This document shows, one piece after another, positions 8,997-17,958 of a stretch of DNA of 64,000 bases. How positions within the stretch are numbered: position 1 is the first letter of the stretch; the number at the start of each line of letters is the position of its first letter. The DNA is from JAPORK01 sp026710285. GTDB lineage: Bacteria; Pseudomonadota; Gammaproteobacteria; Pseudomonadales; Endozoicomonadaceae. Where the stretch lies: the NCBI GenBank assembly GCA_965201045.1, contig OZ241746.1, positions 4,402,001 to 4,466,000 on the forward strand. Direction: 5' to 3'. The notes beneath the pieces are model-generated. The model was not told where the DNA came from. It worked only from the letters and a program-made list of their open reading frames with translations, and ran no database searches. The translations under genes were made by a program, and so were the position numbers.

Positions 8997-10565
8997 TCAC
9001 ATTTGCTGCAGCGATAAAGCGATGGCTTGCTGAATAAGATCAGCCTCAGCCTGTTCTTCCGGCGTTAATGATTCCTGTTGATTTTGGGGTGATGATTCTT
9101 GCTGCAGCGATAAAGCGATGGCTTGCCGAAAAAGATCAGCCTCAGCCTGTTCTTCCGGCGTTAATGATTCCTGTTGATTTTGGGGTGATGATTCTTGCTG
9201 CAGCGATAAAGCGATGGCTTGCTGAAAAAGATCATCCTCAGCCTGTACTTCCGGTGATTGTTCAGCTGCCTGTCCTACCACTGTTTCCGGATTATTATTA
9301 TCCAACGCCGATGTTATAAGTTTTAAAAGACCCTTCTGCTTTGCAAGTTGCATATCTTCATCGTCAACTATGGCTTGATGATTTAATAAAAGAGTTACAA
9401 TCAATTCATGTCCCTTAGATATTGCATAATTCAACGGACGCTTTCCGTTATATTCTGCGCACAGTAAAGCAACTGGATTTATATTCATGGAACGTACAGT
9501 TTTAATCAAATCTGTTACGCCTTTATTGTTGTTATTGTCTATGTGCTTAAATAATGTTTGTTGCAAAGACCTCAAGGGTATTAAGTTGTTCGGATTATTT
9601 GCTTGTTGGTTAAATGGCCTGGAAGACAAGTCGATATCTGTGTCATATCGTGGATCTGCATTTTTTTGATCATTGGGAATAATTTCAGAGTGACCTTGCA
9701 AAAAGTCGATTTTTTGAGTTTTATCAGAAGCTTCTGTTGTAGTATTTAAAATTTCACTAGATTTAGTATTTTTATCAGAGTTATTTTGTTGAAAAATTGA
9801 TATTATTTCTTTTTGGTCTGCAGCTAGTGCAATGTTTAATGGTGTTTTTCCTTCATTGTCCTGTATGTTAGTATCGGCTCCATAACGAATAAGAATTTGC
9901 ACTGCCAGGGGTTTATTCATTTTTGCTGCATGATGTAAAGCTGTCATTCCGCCATTTAGTTGCATATTCAGAAAATCAGAACCTTCTTTAACAAAAGTGT
10001 CTAATTTTCTGGTGTTATTAGGCATATTATCAATTATCTTAAATAATCGTTTAGTTGCACAGAACTGATAGATGAGCGATATTATTTCTGCATTGCCTGT
10101 TGCTTCTACAGTATCCAGGAGCGTACTACTCTTATCTGATTTTTCCTGATTAGCTCCAAACTTAATGAGAGTGGTTATCTCATGTGTATTTGCTCCGGAT
10201 TTTATTGCACTCTCTAAAAGCGTCTTGCCGTCTTCATCGGGTGTATTTAGCAGAGTGGTCGTTGCAGGTGAAATGAATTGACCTGTAAAATGAGCTTTGT
10301 TGTAAGCATCCTGATGATGAATTTCACTACAGGAAACTTCTCGAAGGTACTGTTCCAGGACTTCATGACTTTTAGTCTCATCCATGATTATGTCAATTAC
10401 TGCTTTACGTTTATTTAAACTTTCATGCAGTTTTGTACATTCAGAGAGGCTATCAGAATCACCTTGTCTTGTATCTGCCGGATTACTGTGAGTATCAGTA
10501 CTACTGTTTTGAGCTAGCGCAGAAACAGCAGGGTAAGAATTATCGGTGTGTAGAAGTGGTGTCAT
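8997..10565 (-). CDS. Ankyrin-repeat protein with three C-terminal ubiquitin-interacting motifs
   Basis: 522 aa, no signal peptide. Ankyrin-type repeats lie at about 111-175, 203-262 (NGGMTALHHAA...LIRYGADTNIQD, then EGKTPLNIAL) and 372-405 (NGKRPLNYAISKGHELIV). The last 84 residues hold three near-identical 32-aa units, at 439-458, 471-490 and 503-522. Each has the core AEADLFRQAIALSLQQE, which fits the UIM consensus: acidic patch, hydrophobic residue, invariant Ala (450, 482, 514), Leu and invariant Ser (454, 486, 518). In eukaryotes this helix binds the Ile44 patch of ubiquitin. A host-directed effector that binds ubiquitin or ubiquitinated protein is the best guess. The ATG at 10565 has a weak ribosome site. 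Confidence 0.85.
   Translation of the reverse strand: MTPLLHTDNSYPAVSALAQNSSTDTHSNPADTRQGDSDSLSECTKLHESLNKRKAVIDIIMDETKSHEVLEQYLREVSCSEIHHQDAYNKAHFTGQFISPATTTLLNTPDEDGKTLLESAIKSGANTHEITTLIKFGANQEKSDKSSTLLDTVEATGNAEIISLIYQFCATKRLFKIIDNMPNNTRKLDTFVKEGSDFLNMQLNGGMTALHHAAKMNKPLAVQILIRYGADTNIQDNEGKTPLNIALAADQKEIISIFQQNNSDKNTKSSEILNTTTEASDKTQKIDFLQGHSEIIPNDQKNADPRYDTDIDLSSRPFNQQANNPNNLIPLRSLQQTLFKHIDNNNNKGVTDLIKTVRSMNINPVALLCAEYNGKRPLNYAISKGHELIVTLLLNHQAIVDDEDMQLAKQKGLLKLITSALDNNNPETVVGQAAEQSPEVQAEDDLFQQAIALSLQQESSPQNQQESLTPEEQAEADLFRQAIALSLQQESSPQNQQESLTPEEQAEADLIQQAIALSLQQM
9002..9252 (-). repeat. 96-bp in-frame tandem repeat encoding the UIMs
   Basis: Units start at about 9006, 9102 and 9198 (period exactly 96 bp, 32 codons). 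The first two units are almost identical, while the third (protein-proximal) is slightly diverged and ends early. The near-identity shows a recent in-frame duplication of the ubiquitin-interacting motif plus its linker SSPQNQQESLTPEEQ. Confidence 0.9.
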
Positions 10566-11058
10566 AAATCAAGTATCTCAAATAGTTTTTCTGAAAAATT
10601 CCATAAGTTATAAATGGTATCTGTACAAATAACTACACGTATGGAACCGGTTAAATGCAGTGAAAAGCCAAAGATTTTTCACTTTGTTTTATGGTCTCTG
10701 TTAAACTGCGGATGAAATCTTACAGTACTTCATTGTTTAAAGTCAACAGAGAATACAAAATTAATTCTCCAAATAAGCGATGGTTTAAATTGGTTTATGA
10801 TATCAGACCTCTTATGTACAGTATCCGCCGTGAAAAAATTTAAATGTATAAGTCTTTGATAAAGAACAGCTAATACCAGTTATTATAAATATCTGAGTTA
10901 TACTCTTTACAATCCCTGTTTTCTGCTTTGCTGATTAAACTTTTGTATCCTGATAAAGTTTGTTTAAAATAGGGTACATCAAACGGTTGAATAAATTGAC
11001 AGATGGTTATAAATTCTACAATTATTCTATAAAAATCAAATATAAAGGAGTTTACTTT
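10566..11058. other. Divergent intergenic region, no gene recognised
   Basis: About 490 bases between the divergently transcribed ankyrin-UIM gene and htpX. It must hold both promoters, but no convincing promoter or heat-shock box was identified. A 94-aa frame on the minus strand (10870-11154) overlaps the htpX start and looks non-coding. Confidence 0.5.
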
Positions 11059-11937
11059 ATGAAAAGAGTTATTCTTTTTCTTGCCACCAATCTTGCTATA
11101 CTTGTCGTATTTAATATTATTCTCAGTATTATTTTTAAAGCTTTTAATATTCAATATGGAAGTATGGTGGGAATTTTAATCGTTGCTTGTCTTTTTGGAT
11201 TTGGAGGATCTCTGATTTCTTTGTGGATGTCTAAATGGCTTGCATTACGTGCAACAGGAGCACAGATTATAGAAACACCCGCTAACCAACAGGAACAGTG
11301 GTTGCTCAATACAGTCAGGCGTCTGGCCAACAGTGCAGGTATCGGTATGCCACAGGTTGCTATTTATCATGCCAACGATATTAATGCTTTTGCCACGGGT
11401 GCACAGCGTAACAAAGCATTGGTTGCTGTTAGTAGTGGTCTGCTTAACAGTATGACACAAGATGAAGCTGAAGCTGTACTTGGTCATGAAGTAAGTCATA
11501 TTGCCAATGGAGACATGGTAACACTCACATTGATTCAGGGAGTGCTGAATACTTTTGTTATTTTTCTCGCCCGGATCATTGCTATGGGCATAGATAACAT
11601 GTTGCGCCGAGATGATGATGGTGAAGGTATGGGATTTCTGGCTTACTCCATTACTGTTTTTGTATTAGAAATTGTTTTTGGTTTACTCGCCAGTATAATC
11701 GTAATGTGGTTTTCACGTTATCGAGAGTATCGCGCAGACGAAGGTGGTGCAGCACTGGCTGGACGATATAAAATGATTAATGCGTTAAAACGACTGCAAC
11801 ATAATGCTGAACCAGAGCTTGAAGGTTCACTGGTTGCCTTTGGTATTAATGGTAAACGTAGCAGTATTACTCAACTGTTTATGAGTCATCCTCCGCTGGA
11901 AAAACGCATTGCAGCACTGGAAAATAATTTTAACTAG
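11059..11937 (+). CDS. htpX: Membrane-bound zinc metalloprotease HtpX
   Basis: 292 aa, matching the usual length of HtpX, an M48 protease of the inner membrane that degrades misfolded membrane proteins. Two N-terminal helices (about 4-30 and 36-58) are followed by the zinc site HEVSH at 143-147, with more helices at about 160-180 and 200-225. The third zinc ligand is expected in YREYRADEGGA. The start is fixed by AAAGGAG 9 bases upstream of the ATG at 11059; an in-frame upstream codon exists but lacks a ribosome site. Confidence 0.95.
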   Translation: MKRVILFLATNLAILVVFNIILSIIFKAFNIQYGSMVGILIVACLFGFGGSLISLWMSKWLALRATGAQIIETPANQQEQWLLNTVRRLANSAGIGMPQVAIYHANDINAFATGAQRNKALVAVSSGLLNSMTQDEAEAVLGHEVSHIANGDMVTLTLIQGVLNTFVIFLARIIAMGIDNMLRRDDDGEGMGFLAYSITVFVLEIVFGLLASIIVMWFSRYREYRADEGGAALAGRYKMINALKRLQHNAEPELEGSLVAFGINGKRSSITQLFMSHPPLEKRIAALENNFN

Positions 11938-12086
11938 GGTCAATTGATGTTTTGTCATTTGACTCAGTTTTCACAAAAAAACGCCCATATCGGTGTTGCA
12001 GCCGTTTGAAATACAACCAGTATTCTTGTACGACTGCGCACTGATCGGGTCATTATTTACTATAAATAAAAATGCAACTCTTTTTA

Positions 12087-12120
12087 ATAATCTATAATCT
12101 ATAATCTATAATCTATAATT
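12087..12120. repeat. 7-bp microsatellite (ATAATCT, about 4.8 copies)
   Basis: Four exact ATAATCT copies plus a partial one, directly followed by AAAGGAGG (12121-12128), a perfect Shine-Dalgarno-like sequence with no start codon at a suitable distance. It lies in the 510-base interval between htpX and the secreted-protein gene, which otherwise holds only an ankyrin relic (12329-12430). Confidence 0.85.
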
Positions 12121-12328
12121 AAAGGAGGACACACAATTACTTTCTAAAATCCTGTAATTTCCAATTTACTCGTGAAGTCAAAAATCAAAAAAAATAACAA
12201 ATAATAGCGATATAGTTCATCCCCGGGTTAATCCGTTTTATTGAAAAAAAAGCATGAGTTGGTTCAGCTAACTCATAAGATTGGCCTCGAAGCGATGTGA
12301 GAACTACGTTGCAATTCCTGTTTTACAG

Positions 12329-12430
12329 CATGTATATGGCGCTAACCCACTAATGATGGCTGCTCAATAAGGCAGACTGAATTATTTCAGGGTATTAAAA
12401 CATCTTCAACTTAATGCTATGTGCTTTTAA
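12329..12430 (+). pseudogene. Ankyrin-repeat relic, upstream piece
   Basis: The frame reads HVYGANPLMMAAQ-stop-GRLNYFRVLKHL before a final stop. This resembles the ankyrin pattern NPLMxAAxxGRLxxxxxLL with one in-frame stop. It directly precedes the secreted-protein gene; another ankyrin-like piece lies just after that gene. Probably the remains of an ankyrin gene. The call rests on a single short motif. Confidence 0.4.
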
Positions 12431-12449
12431 TCTAAAAAAGGCAACAACC

Positions 12450-13160
12450 ATGAATAAAAAAAACTTAATCAACTGTACTGTTTACACCTTTATTTTATTA
12501 ACTACAATCAATATTTATGCCAAAAAAAAAGTACGAAAAAATAATTTTTATTTTGACTATCCGGGTAATAAAGTCGAATTTATTATTAAAAGGCACTGTG
12601 TAACAAAAGGGCAACCTTATCAAACGCCTGATGGAAGTCTTTTGTATGTTTTGGGTAATGGGAAAGCAAAACATAAGGAAGAAAAGTATCTGGTTATTAA
12701 AAGCGGAAGGCATCACAGTACAAAAACGGTAAAATGTCTATCTAAAAGTATGTTATCTAATGCAAATCCCTATAATTATTATTTTACTTTTGATAACATC
12801 CCTGACAGTCTCAATTTTGCAGTTCAGGGGACTTTAATTTTCGATAACGAAGTTTTTAATGACATAATAGTGGCACAGGGACATTGTGGTGCTTCTAATA
12901 ACTGGTGGTTTGGAGGAAATCATTGCGAACGCTTTCAAACTTCAGATTTTAAAAGGTTTCCACAGGAGGCAGTAACTTGTACTTCCAGTACCGGTAAAAA
13001 ATGGTGCTTTCTGCGTGGACATTATGAATCTGGTGGCTGGGGTTTAGCTCATTATGGTATAAACAATAGTCCAAATGAAATTAATGTGTTACAGGATGCA
13101 TGTACGGAGGGCTTGTTTGTAAATGTAGGTATTTCGCCTGCGTATAAAGTGAAATCCTAA
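12450..13160 (+). CDS. Secreted cysteine-containing protein of unknown function
   Basis: 236 aa. It has a clear N-terminal signal peptide: NKK, then a hydrophobic core ending ...INIYA before KKKVRK. The mature part holds several Cys (for example RHCVTKG, VKCLSK, GHCGASNN, NHCERF, VTCTSS, KWCFLRG, DACTEG), which suggests disulfides outside the cytoplasm. It is Trp/Gly-rich near the end (NNWWFGGNHC, GGWGLAHYG). No family is recognised. The ATG at 12450 is chosen over one at 12414 because it begins the signal peptide. It could be a type II secretion substrate. Ankyrin relics lie on both sides. Confidence 0.7.
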   Translation: MNKKNLINCTVYTFILLTTINIYAKKKVRKNNFYFDYPGNKVEFIIKRHCVTKGQPYQTPDGSLLYVLGNGKAKHKEEKYLVIKSGRHHSTKTVKCLSKSMLSNANPYNYYFTFDNIPDSLNFAVQGTLIFDNEVFNDIIVAQGHCGASNNWWFGGNHCERFQTSDFKRFPQEAVTCTSSTGKKWCFLRGHYESGGWGLAHYGINNSPNEINVLQDACTEGLFVNVGISPAYKVKS

Positions 13161-13190
13161 AACCTGCTAACCAGGTAAGAGACGGATCTC

Positions 13191-13337
13191 ATGAGTCAGG
13201 GGTTTCTGCAGATACTTTTGTTAATAATGCAGGATCAGCGTAATTGTACAGCACTCAATGTTGCTGCTAATTATAATCACTATGAATTTTTTAAACAATT
13301 ATTGAGCCACGACGCCAACCTTGTAGTGAATCTGTAA
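13191..13337 (+). pseudogene. Ankyrin-repeat relic, downstream piece (48 codons)
   Basis: Short open frame with one good ankyrin repeat: NCTALNVAANYNHYEFFKQL followed by LSHDAN, matching the TPLHxAAxxGHxExxxxLLxxGAD pattern. It starts at ATG 13191 and ends at TAA 13335-13337. It is too short to be a functional ankyrin protein. With the piece at 12329-12430 it suggests an older ankyrin gene broken up around the secreted-protein gene. Confidence 0.6.
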
Positions 13338-13394
13338 GCTGACAGTTATCTGTTATTCACAAAACATTTGTTCAGCTATTAATTTGATGACGAA

Positions 13395-14390
13395 TCATTT
13401 ATTTCTGTTAACTGAAAAGAGTGCTAAATTTTTTAAAGCTTTGCGATATTCAGAGTCAGGCAAACAGGCAAGTGCCTCTGAAGCAAGCTTTTCTTCTTTT
13501 AATGCAATGGATAATGTGTAATCAACTGAACCGGACTTAAGAACAACATCAATAATATCATTGATGCAGGAAGCATCACATTTTGTTACTGCGTTTTTTA
13601 CCAGTGCAACTTCAGCGGGGCTGCCATTTTGTACAACATAGATAAGAGGTAATGTCATTTTACCTTCTGCAATATCATCACCTAAATTTTTACCCATTAT
13701 TTTTTCATCACCGGTATAGTCAAGGATGTCATCTGTCAGTTGAAAAGCAATTCCTAAGTGACGTCCAAAAGCTTTTAAACCCCGGATTATCTCATCTGAA
13801 GCATTAGAGAGTATCGCCGCAGCATGCGATGATACTTCAAAAAGAACAGCTGTTTTTCTGTAAATAACATCCATATACTCTGTACAGGAAAGGTGTATAT
13901 TTTTCAGATTAGTTAACTGTAACACTTCTCCTTCAGCAATAGTGTTTGTTGCCTGTGCCAGTATTTTCATAACTTCCATATTACCGGTTTGTACCATTAA
14001 CTGAAAAGCCCGGGAGTAAATAAAATCCCCTACCAGTACGCTGGAAGCATTATTCCAGAGATAGTTAGCAGTATAGCGACCACGCCGCATAGATGAAGTG
14101 TCTACCACATCATCATGCAGCAATGTTGCTGTGTGTAAAAATTCAATGGCAGCAGCAAGTGAAATATGTTGTTTTGCATGGTATCCACAGGCTTTTGCAC
14201 TGAGTAAGACCAGCAAAGGGCGTAAGTGTTTGGATTGTGCAAGGAAAATATGTTCTTCAATATCATTAATTAGCGGAACGGTTGATTGCAAATGCTGATG
14301 GATAAAGGCATTGACCTGGTTCAGTTCATCTGTTACAGGTGCATATAACTCCTGTAATGCATTATTTTTTTTGTAGATTGTCTGAAGCAT
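13395..14390 (-). CDS. ispB: Octaprenyl-diphosphate synthase-type trans-prenyltransferase
   Basis: 331 aa. It elongates isoprenyl diphosphates to make the side chain of ubiquinone or menaquinone. Both Asp-rich motifs are present: LLHDDVVDTSSMRRG (DDVVD at 93-97) for the allylic substrate and QLTDDILDYTGD for isopentenyl diphosphate. The FLHTATLLHDD context and length favour the long-chain IspB group over IspA. The ATG at 14390 has AGG upstream. Monocistronic as far as can be seen; the usual rplU-rpmA neighbours are absent. Confidence 0.92.
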   Translation of the reverse strand: MLQTIYKKNNALQELYAPVTDELNQVNAFIHQHLQSTVPLINDIEEHIFLAQSKHLRPLLVLLSAKACGYHAKQHISLAAAIEFLHTATLLHDDVVDTSSMRRGRYTANYLWNNASSVLVGDFIYSRAFQLMVQTGNMEVMKILAQATNTIAEGEVLQLTNLKNIHLSCTEYMDVIYRKTAVLFEVSSHAAAILSNASDEIIRGLKAFGRHLGIAFQLTDDILDYTGDEKIMGKNLGDDIAEGKMTLPLIYVVQNGSPAEVALVKNAVTKCDASCINDIIDVVLKSGSVDYTLSIALKEEKLASEALACLPDSEYRKALKNLALFSVNRNK

Positions 14391-14674
14391 AGGACCTGCA
14401 CATAATGAATTAAAAGTTCAACAATATAAACTTTGCTAATCCTATGAATTATGAAATTATCTGTCAAGCGCTATTTTATTTATTTTGAATATTTTTTATG
14501 TATCTGTGTCCGTTGTTTTTCTCTCTAATTTTAGATCATTTTAAGCTTAACCGGGCTGGCATATTTTCGGGCGCTATGTTAGTTCAGTTATTTTTAAATT
14601 CTGTTTGTACAGATAAAAAAATCACATTTTGTACAGGTATGTGATACATTACTAACTATAAATTAAAATAACAT

Positions 14675-16153
14675 ATGACAATCACTTTATTTTGTAAATA
14701 TATGGACACACTTCAAGAAAATAAATGGCATATGCAGCAGGCAACTGTAGAAGCTATGATTCCTCTGATTGGTAAATTGTATAGAGAACAACAAATTATT
14801 TGTTCTGTCTTTGGTCGTTCGCTTATCAACCGTTCTGTCAGTAATATCCTGCAAACACATCAATATACAAAAGCTGAGCAGGGAAACAAACTGGATGTAA
14901 AAGATACGCTTGCTTTTATAAAAATACTGCTTGAATTAAAACTAAAAGCAGCACGTATTGATGTAGGTCGTCTGCTGATAGCCTGGCAAACACAATCTGC
15001 TGAAACATCGCTGGCTGCCTTTATTAAAAAACAATTAACAGAAGTTGTTGGCAGGCAGGATCTTCCTAAGAATACACGTGATATTGTCCTTTATGGATTT
15101 GGGAGAATTGGTCGTTTAATAGCCCGTATTTTAGCTGAAAGCTCTGATCATCCTAACGGTACTAATCTTAAAGCCATCGTAGTCCGCAAACAAAAAAATC
15201 ACGATGATCTGAGAAAACGTGCTGCACTATTAGGTCGTGATTCTATTCATGGTGCATTTAAAGGTATTGTTGAATTTAATGAAGATGCCAATCAAATCAT
15301 TGTCAATGATAATACTGTTCAGATAATTTATGCTGATCATCCTGATAAAGTAGACTATTCCCGTTATGGCATTATTAATGCCATTCTCATTGACAATACC
15401 GGTGCCTGGCGTGATATTGATGGATTAAAACAGCATATGACTGGTAGTGCCATTTCTAAAGTTCTGTTAACGGCACCAGGAAAAGGAACGATTAAAAATA
15501 TTGTCTACGGTATTAATCATGATTCATTAACCGAGAGTGATACGATTGTTTCAGCAGCTTCCTGTACAACGAATGCGATTACGCCAGTACTTAAACTAAT
15601 AAACGACAATTTTATTATAGTTCATGGTCATATTGAAACAGTTCATGCTTATACAAATGACCAAAACCTTATTGATAATTATCACCGAAGTGATCGTAGA
15701 GGAAGAGCAGCAGCACTCAATATGGTTATTACTGAAACAGGTGCAGCAAAAGCAGTCACTAAAATATTGCCGGAATTAGCAGGAAAGCTTACCAGTAATG
15801 CTATTCGTGTACCTATTCCAAATGTATCTCTGGCTATTTTAAATCTTAATTTAAAAAAGCGGGTGACAATGAGTGATCTCAATCAGTTTCTTTATAACAG
15901 AGCATTTAAGTCAGGATTGCATCGTCAAATTACGGTATCCACCTGTCAGGACGCTGTTTCTTCTGATTTTATTGGTTCGCGTTATGCGGGTATTATTGAT
16001 GCTAAAGCAACCAAAACTTGTGGAAATAACTGTATTTTATATGTTTGGTATGATAACGAATTTGGTTATAGTTGCCAGGTTAACCGAGTTTTACAACAGA
16101 TGGCAGGTACATTATTAAAAGAATATCCTGCTTATAAAGATCATTTTGTGTAA
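14675..16153 (+). CDS. gap: Glyceraldehyde-3-phosphate dehydrogenase, long form
   Basis: 492 aa, some 150 residues longer than ordinary GAPDH because of an N-terminal helical extension (about 1-130), as in the long Gap group of some gammaproteobacteria. NAD site VLYGFGRIGRLIARIL at about 142-155; active-site Cys in SAASCTTNA at about residue 297; His-bearing HIETVHAYTNDQ and the conserved C-terminal WYDNEFGYSCQVNR. It interconverts glyceraldehyde-3-phosphate and 1,3-bisphosphoglycerate. The start could also be the ATG at 14702; neither has a strong ribosome site. Confidence 0.92.
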   Translation: MTITLFCKYMDTLQENKWHMQQATVEAMIPLIGKLYREQQIICSVFGRSLINRSVSNILQTHQYTKAEQGNKLDVKDTLAFIKILLELKLKAARIDVGRLLIAWQTQSAETSLAAFIKKQLTEVVGRQDLPKNTRDIVLYGFGRIGRLIARILAESSDHPNGTNLKAIVVRKQKNHDDLRKRAALLGRDSIHGAFKGIVEFNEDANQIIVNDNTVQIIYADHPDKVDYSRYGIINAILIDNTGAWRDIDGLKQHMTGSAISKVLLTAPGKGTIKNIVYGINHDSLTESDTIVSAASCTTNAITPVLKLINDNFIIVHGHIETVHAYTNDQNLIDNYHRSDRRGRAAALNMVITETGAAKAVTKILPELAGKLTSNAIRVPIPNVSLAILNLNLKKRVTMSDLNQFLYNRAFKSGLHRQITVSTCQDAVSSDFIGSRYAGIIDAKATKTCGNNCILYVWYDNEFGYSCQVNRVLQQMAGTLLKEYPAYKDHFV

Positions 16154-16541
16154 CTACGTTTCAGCTTTTATCTGACTGAAAAGAATGAGTTGGCTGAAAT
16201 ACCTGAAAATAAATGGGTGGTTCATCAGCAGGAAAATTACAATCCTGCCAAGTGTTTGATACTGGACCTTGCCCGTTTTATTTTTAGGCAATACATGTCA
16301 TTCTAAACGGATGTTTTCTGAGGCATAGCTGATAATATCCCATCCTGTAGCATAAGCTGTTGGTTAAAGACAACTTTAAAAGATAAAGTAAAGTGGGTTG
16401 ATTTGAATAGCTGTGTTACTCATTTCATACTTCAAATCAATCTGTTTGCTGAAAAACCAGCCAGAATTACTTATTGGATATAGCGAATATTATATTGTAA
16501 CTTTTCTTTTTTAAATTTAATAAATTTGCAGGTGGATTTTT
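16154..16541. other. Intergenic stretch, possible coding relics
   Basis: About 390 bases after gap. A short open frame just after gap reads ENKWVVHQQENYNPAKCLIL, then RQYMSF-stop; it may be a decayed gene end, but no family is recognised. Nothing else is supported before the IS3 fragment. Confidence 0.4.
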
Positions 16542-16730
16542 GGTTTTTTTGGTCGTTTAAAGCAGGAACAGGTGCAATGGTGTCATTATCAAACACGATA
16601 CGAGGCACAGCAAGATATTCTAAATTACATCACGATGTTTTATAACAGTCAGCGACTACATTCAACATTGAATTATGTGAGTCCAAATGAGTATGCAGAA
16701 ACTATAACAAAATTAGAAAATGTTTCTTAA
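16542..16730 (+). pseudogene. IS3-family transposase (OrfB) C-terminal fragment
   Basis: 62 codons in one frame: FFGRLKQEQV, YEAQQDILNYITMFYNSQRL and HSTLNYVSPNEYAE are the typical C-terminal integrase-core end of IS3-family OrfB, including the catalytic-Glu neighbourhood. The upstream part of the gene is missing. The IS630 element begins directly after its stop codon. Confidence 0.8.
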
Positions 16731-16760
16731 CTAGTGCTTCTGAGCGCTTATACTGACCCC

Positions 16761-17489
16761 TTATATTCGCAAAGGTTTTCCATAAGTCCATTTAAATGGT
16801 TTTGCCATAGTCTTATTAAAAAAATCAACAAATTCATAAAGCCCGGATTTTAAGTTTTTTTTTGAAGTAAAACTATTTCTTTTCAGGTAACGCTTTACCA
16901 GAATGGAAAACCAAATTTCAATCTGATTGAGCCAGGATGCATGTTTTGGAGTATAGTGAAACACAATTTTATGTGTTGGATCACTCAGATAATCAGAACG
17001 ACTCTGCATATTTTTTAGAATGCCAGACTTACCTTTTTCTCCCAACTCTTCTGCTGGCGTATTTTCTATTGATGCTACGATTTTTACAGCAGCTTCTGAC
17101 ATATGTGTATTCAAATTGTCTGCTATAATGTGCCAACCTGAAGCATTAGGATCACTCTCTAATAATTTATTCAGCCATTTTGCAAAATCTTGTTCAGTTC
17201 GGGTTTCGCTAACCAGTGGAATAATCTCACCTGTTACCACATTCATGCCAGCCAACAATGTTTGTGTTCCATGACGGATATATTCATAGTCTCGTCTGAC
17301 GGTTTTTCCTGGTTTTATCGGTTTATCAGGTGTGGCTGGCTGACGTGCCTGTATGCCTGTTTTTTCATCAAAAGAAATTGTGTGTATACCTGCCTCAGCA
17401 CGCTCTGGTGAAGTATGATAAGTTTCGCAAACATTAGCACATTTTTCCTTAAAGTTTTCATCCTTTGGTGTGTCTACCCAATACTTCAT
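16761..17489 (-). CDS. IS630-family transposase, catalytic half
   Basis: 242 aa DDE domain. First Asp in HTISFDEKTGIQA, second in HIIADNLNTHMS, Glu in LNQIEIWFSILVKRYL. Read upstream, this frame continues QADIRPDKMKYW, so it originally joined the ORF at 17494-17958 in a +1 relation. The junction is a T6A4 run, so either a frameshift mutation or programmed frameshifting joins the halves. Confidence 0.85.
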   Translation of the reverse strand: MKYWVDTPKDENFKEKCANVCETYHTSPERAEAGIHTISFDEKTGIQARQPATPDKPIKPGKTVRRDYEYIRHGTQTLLAGMNVVTGEIIPLVSETRTEQDFAKWLNKLLESDPNASGWHIIADNLNTHMSEAAVKIVASIENTPAEELGEKGKSGILKNMQSRSDYLSDPTHKIVFHYTPKHASWLNQIEIWFSILVKRYLKRNSFTSKKNLKSGLYEFVDFFNKTMAKPFKWTYGKPLRI

Positions 17490-17493
17490 TTTA

Positions 17494-17958
17494 TCAGGAC
17501 GAATATCCGCCTGATTTTAAAAAACGACCTATCTGGCGTTGTGAAATATTTTCTACAATACCTTCTTTTATCACTGCTTTTGCCAGTGCATTTTGTGACC
17601 AGTGACTCAATATATATCCATAGTCTTTCGGATTTTTGCAGGCTAAAGCCATGATTTCGCAAACTTGTTCAGCTGTAAATTTAGGTGGATGACCGGGGCG
17701 GGGAGCATCTTTCAAACGTTCACAAACAGACAGTTCTTCTGCCTGACTAATCCAGCGTCTCCGCCAGAGTCTTACCATTGAACGGCTGCATCTTAGCTCT
17801 CTAACTGAAGCTTTGATACCTACACCTTTTGCTGCCAGCAAAATAATTTTTGCTCTTTCCACTAAAGACTGGGAGCTACTGCGTTTTCTAATGATTAAAT
17901 TAAGTTCATTACACTGTTCTTCTGTAAGAGTAATGTCTTGTGCCTGTTCTGAATACAT
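17494..17958 (-). CDS. IS630-family transposase, DNA-binding half
   Basis: 154 aa with helix-turn-helix segments: AKGVGIKASVRELRCSRSMV followed by RLWRRRW, and a second HTH ending SQRQIGRFLKSGG. It supplies end binding for the catalytic half at 16761-17489. It ends at a TGA 22 bases after the TTTTTTAAAA run where the frame changes. Confidence 0.85.
   Translation of the reverse strand: MYSEQAQDITLTEEQCNELNLIIRKRSSSQSLVERAKIILLAAKGVGIKASVRELRCSRSMVRLWRRRWISQAEELSVCERLKDAPRPGHPPKFTAEQVCEIMALACKNPKDYGYILSHWSQNALAKAVIKEGIVENISQRQIGRFLKSGGYSS

Noticed and set aside
10870..11154. 94-codon minus-strand frame over the htpX start
   Set aside because: It overlaps the well-supported htpX start and ribosome site, and its composition looks like read-through of AT-rich DNA.
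12087..12120. CRISPR array
   Set aside because: The 7-bp units are directly adjacent with no spacers; this is a microsatellite.
16190..16310. Short open frame after gap (ENKWVVHQQENYNPAKCLIL)
   Set aside because: No start codon with a ribosome site and no recognisable family; could be a relic but not supportable as a gene.
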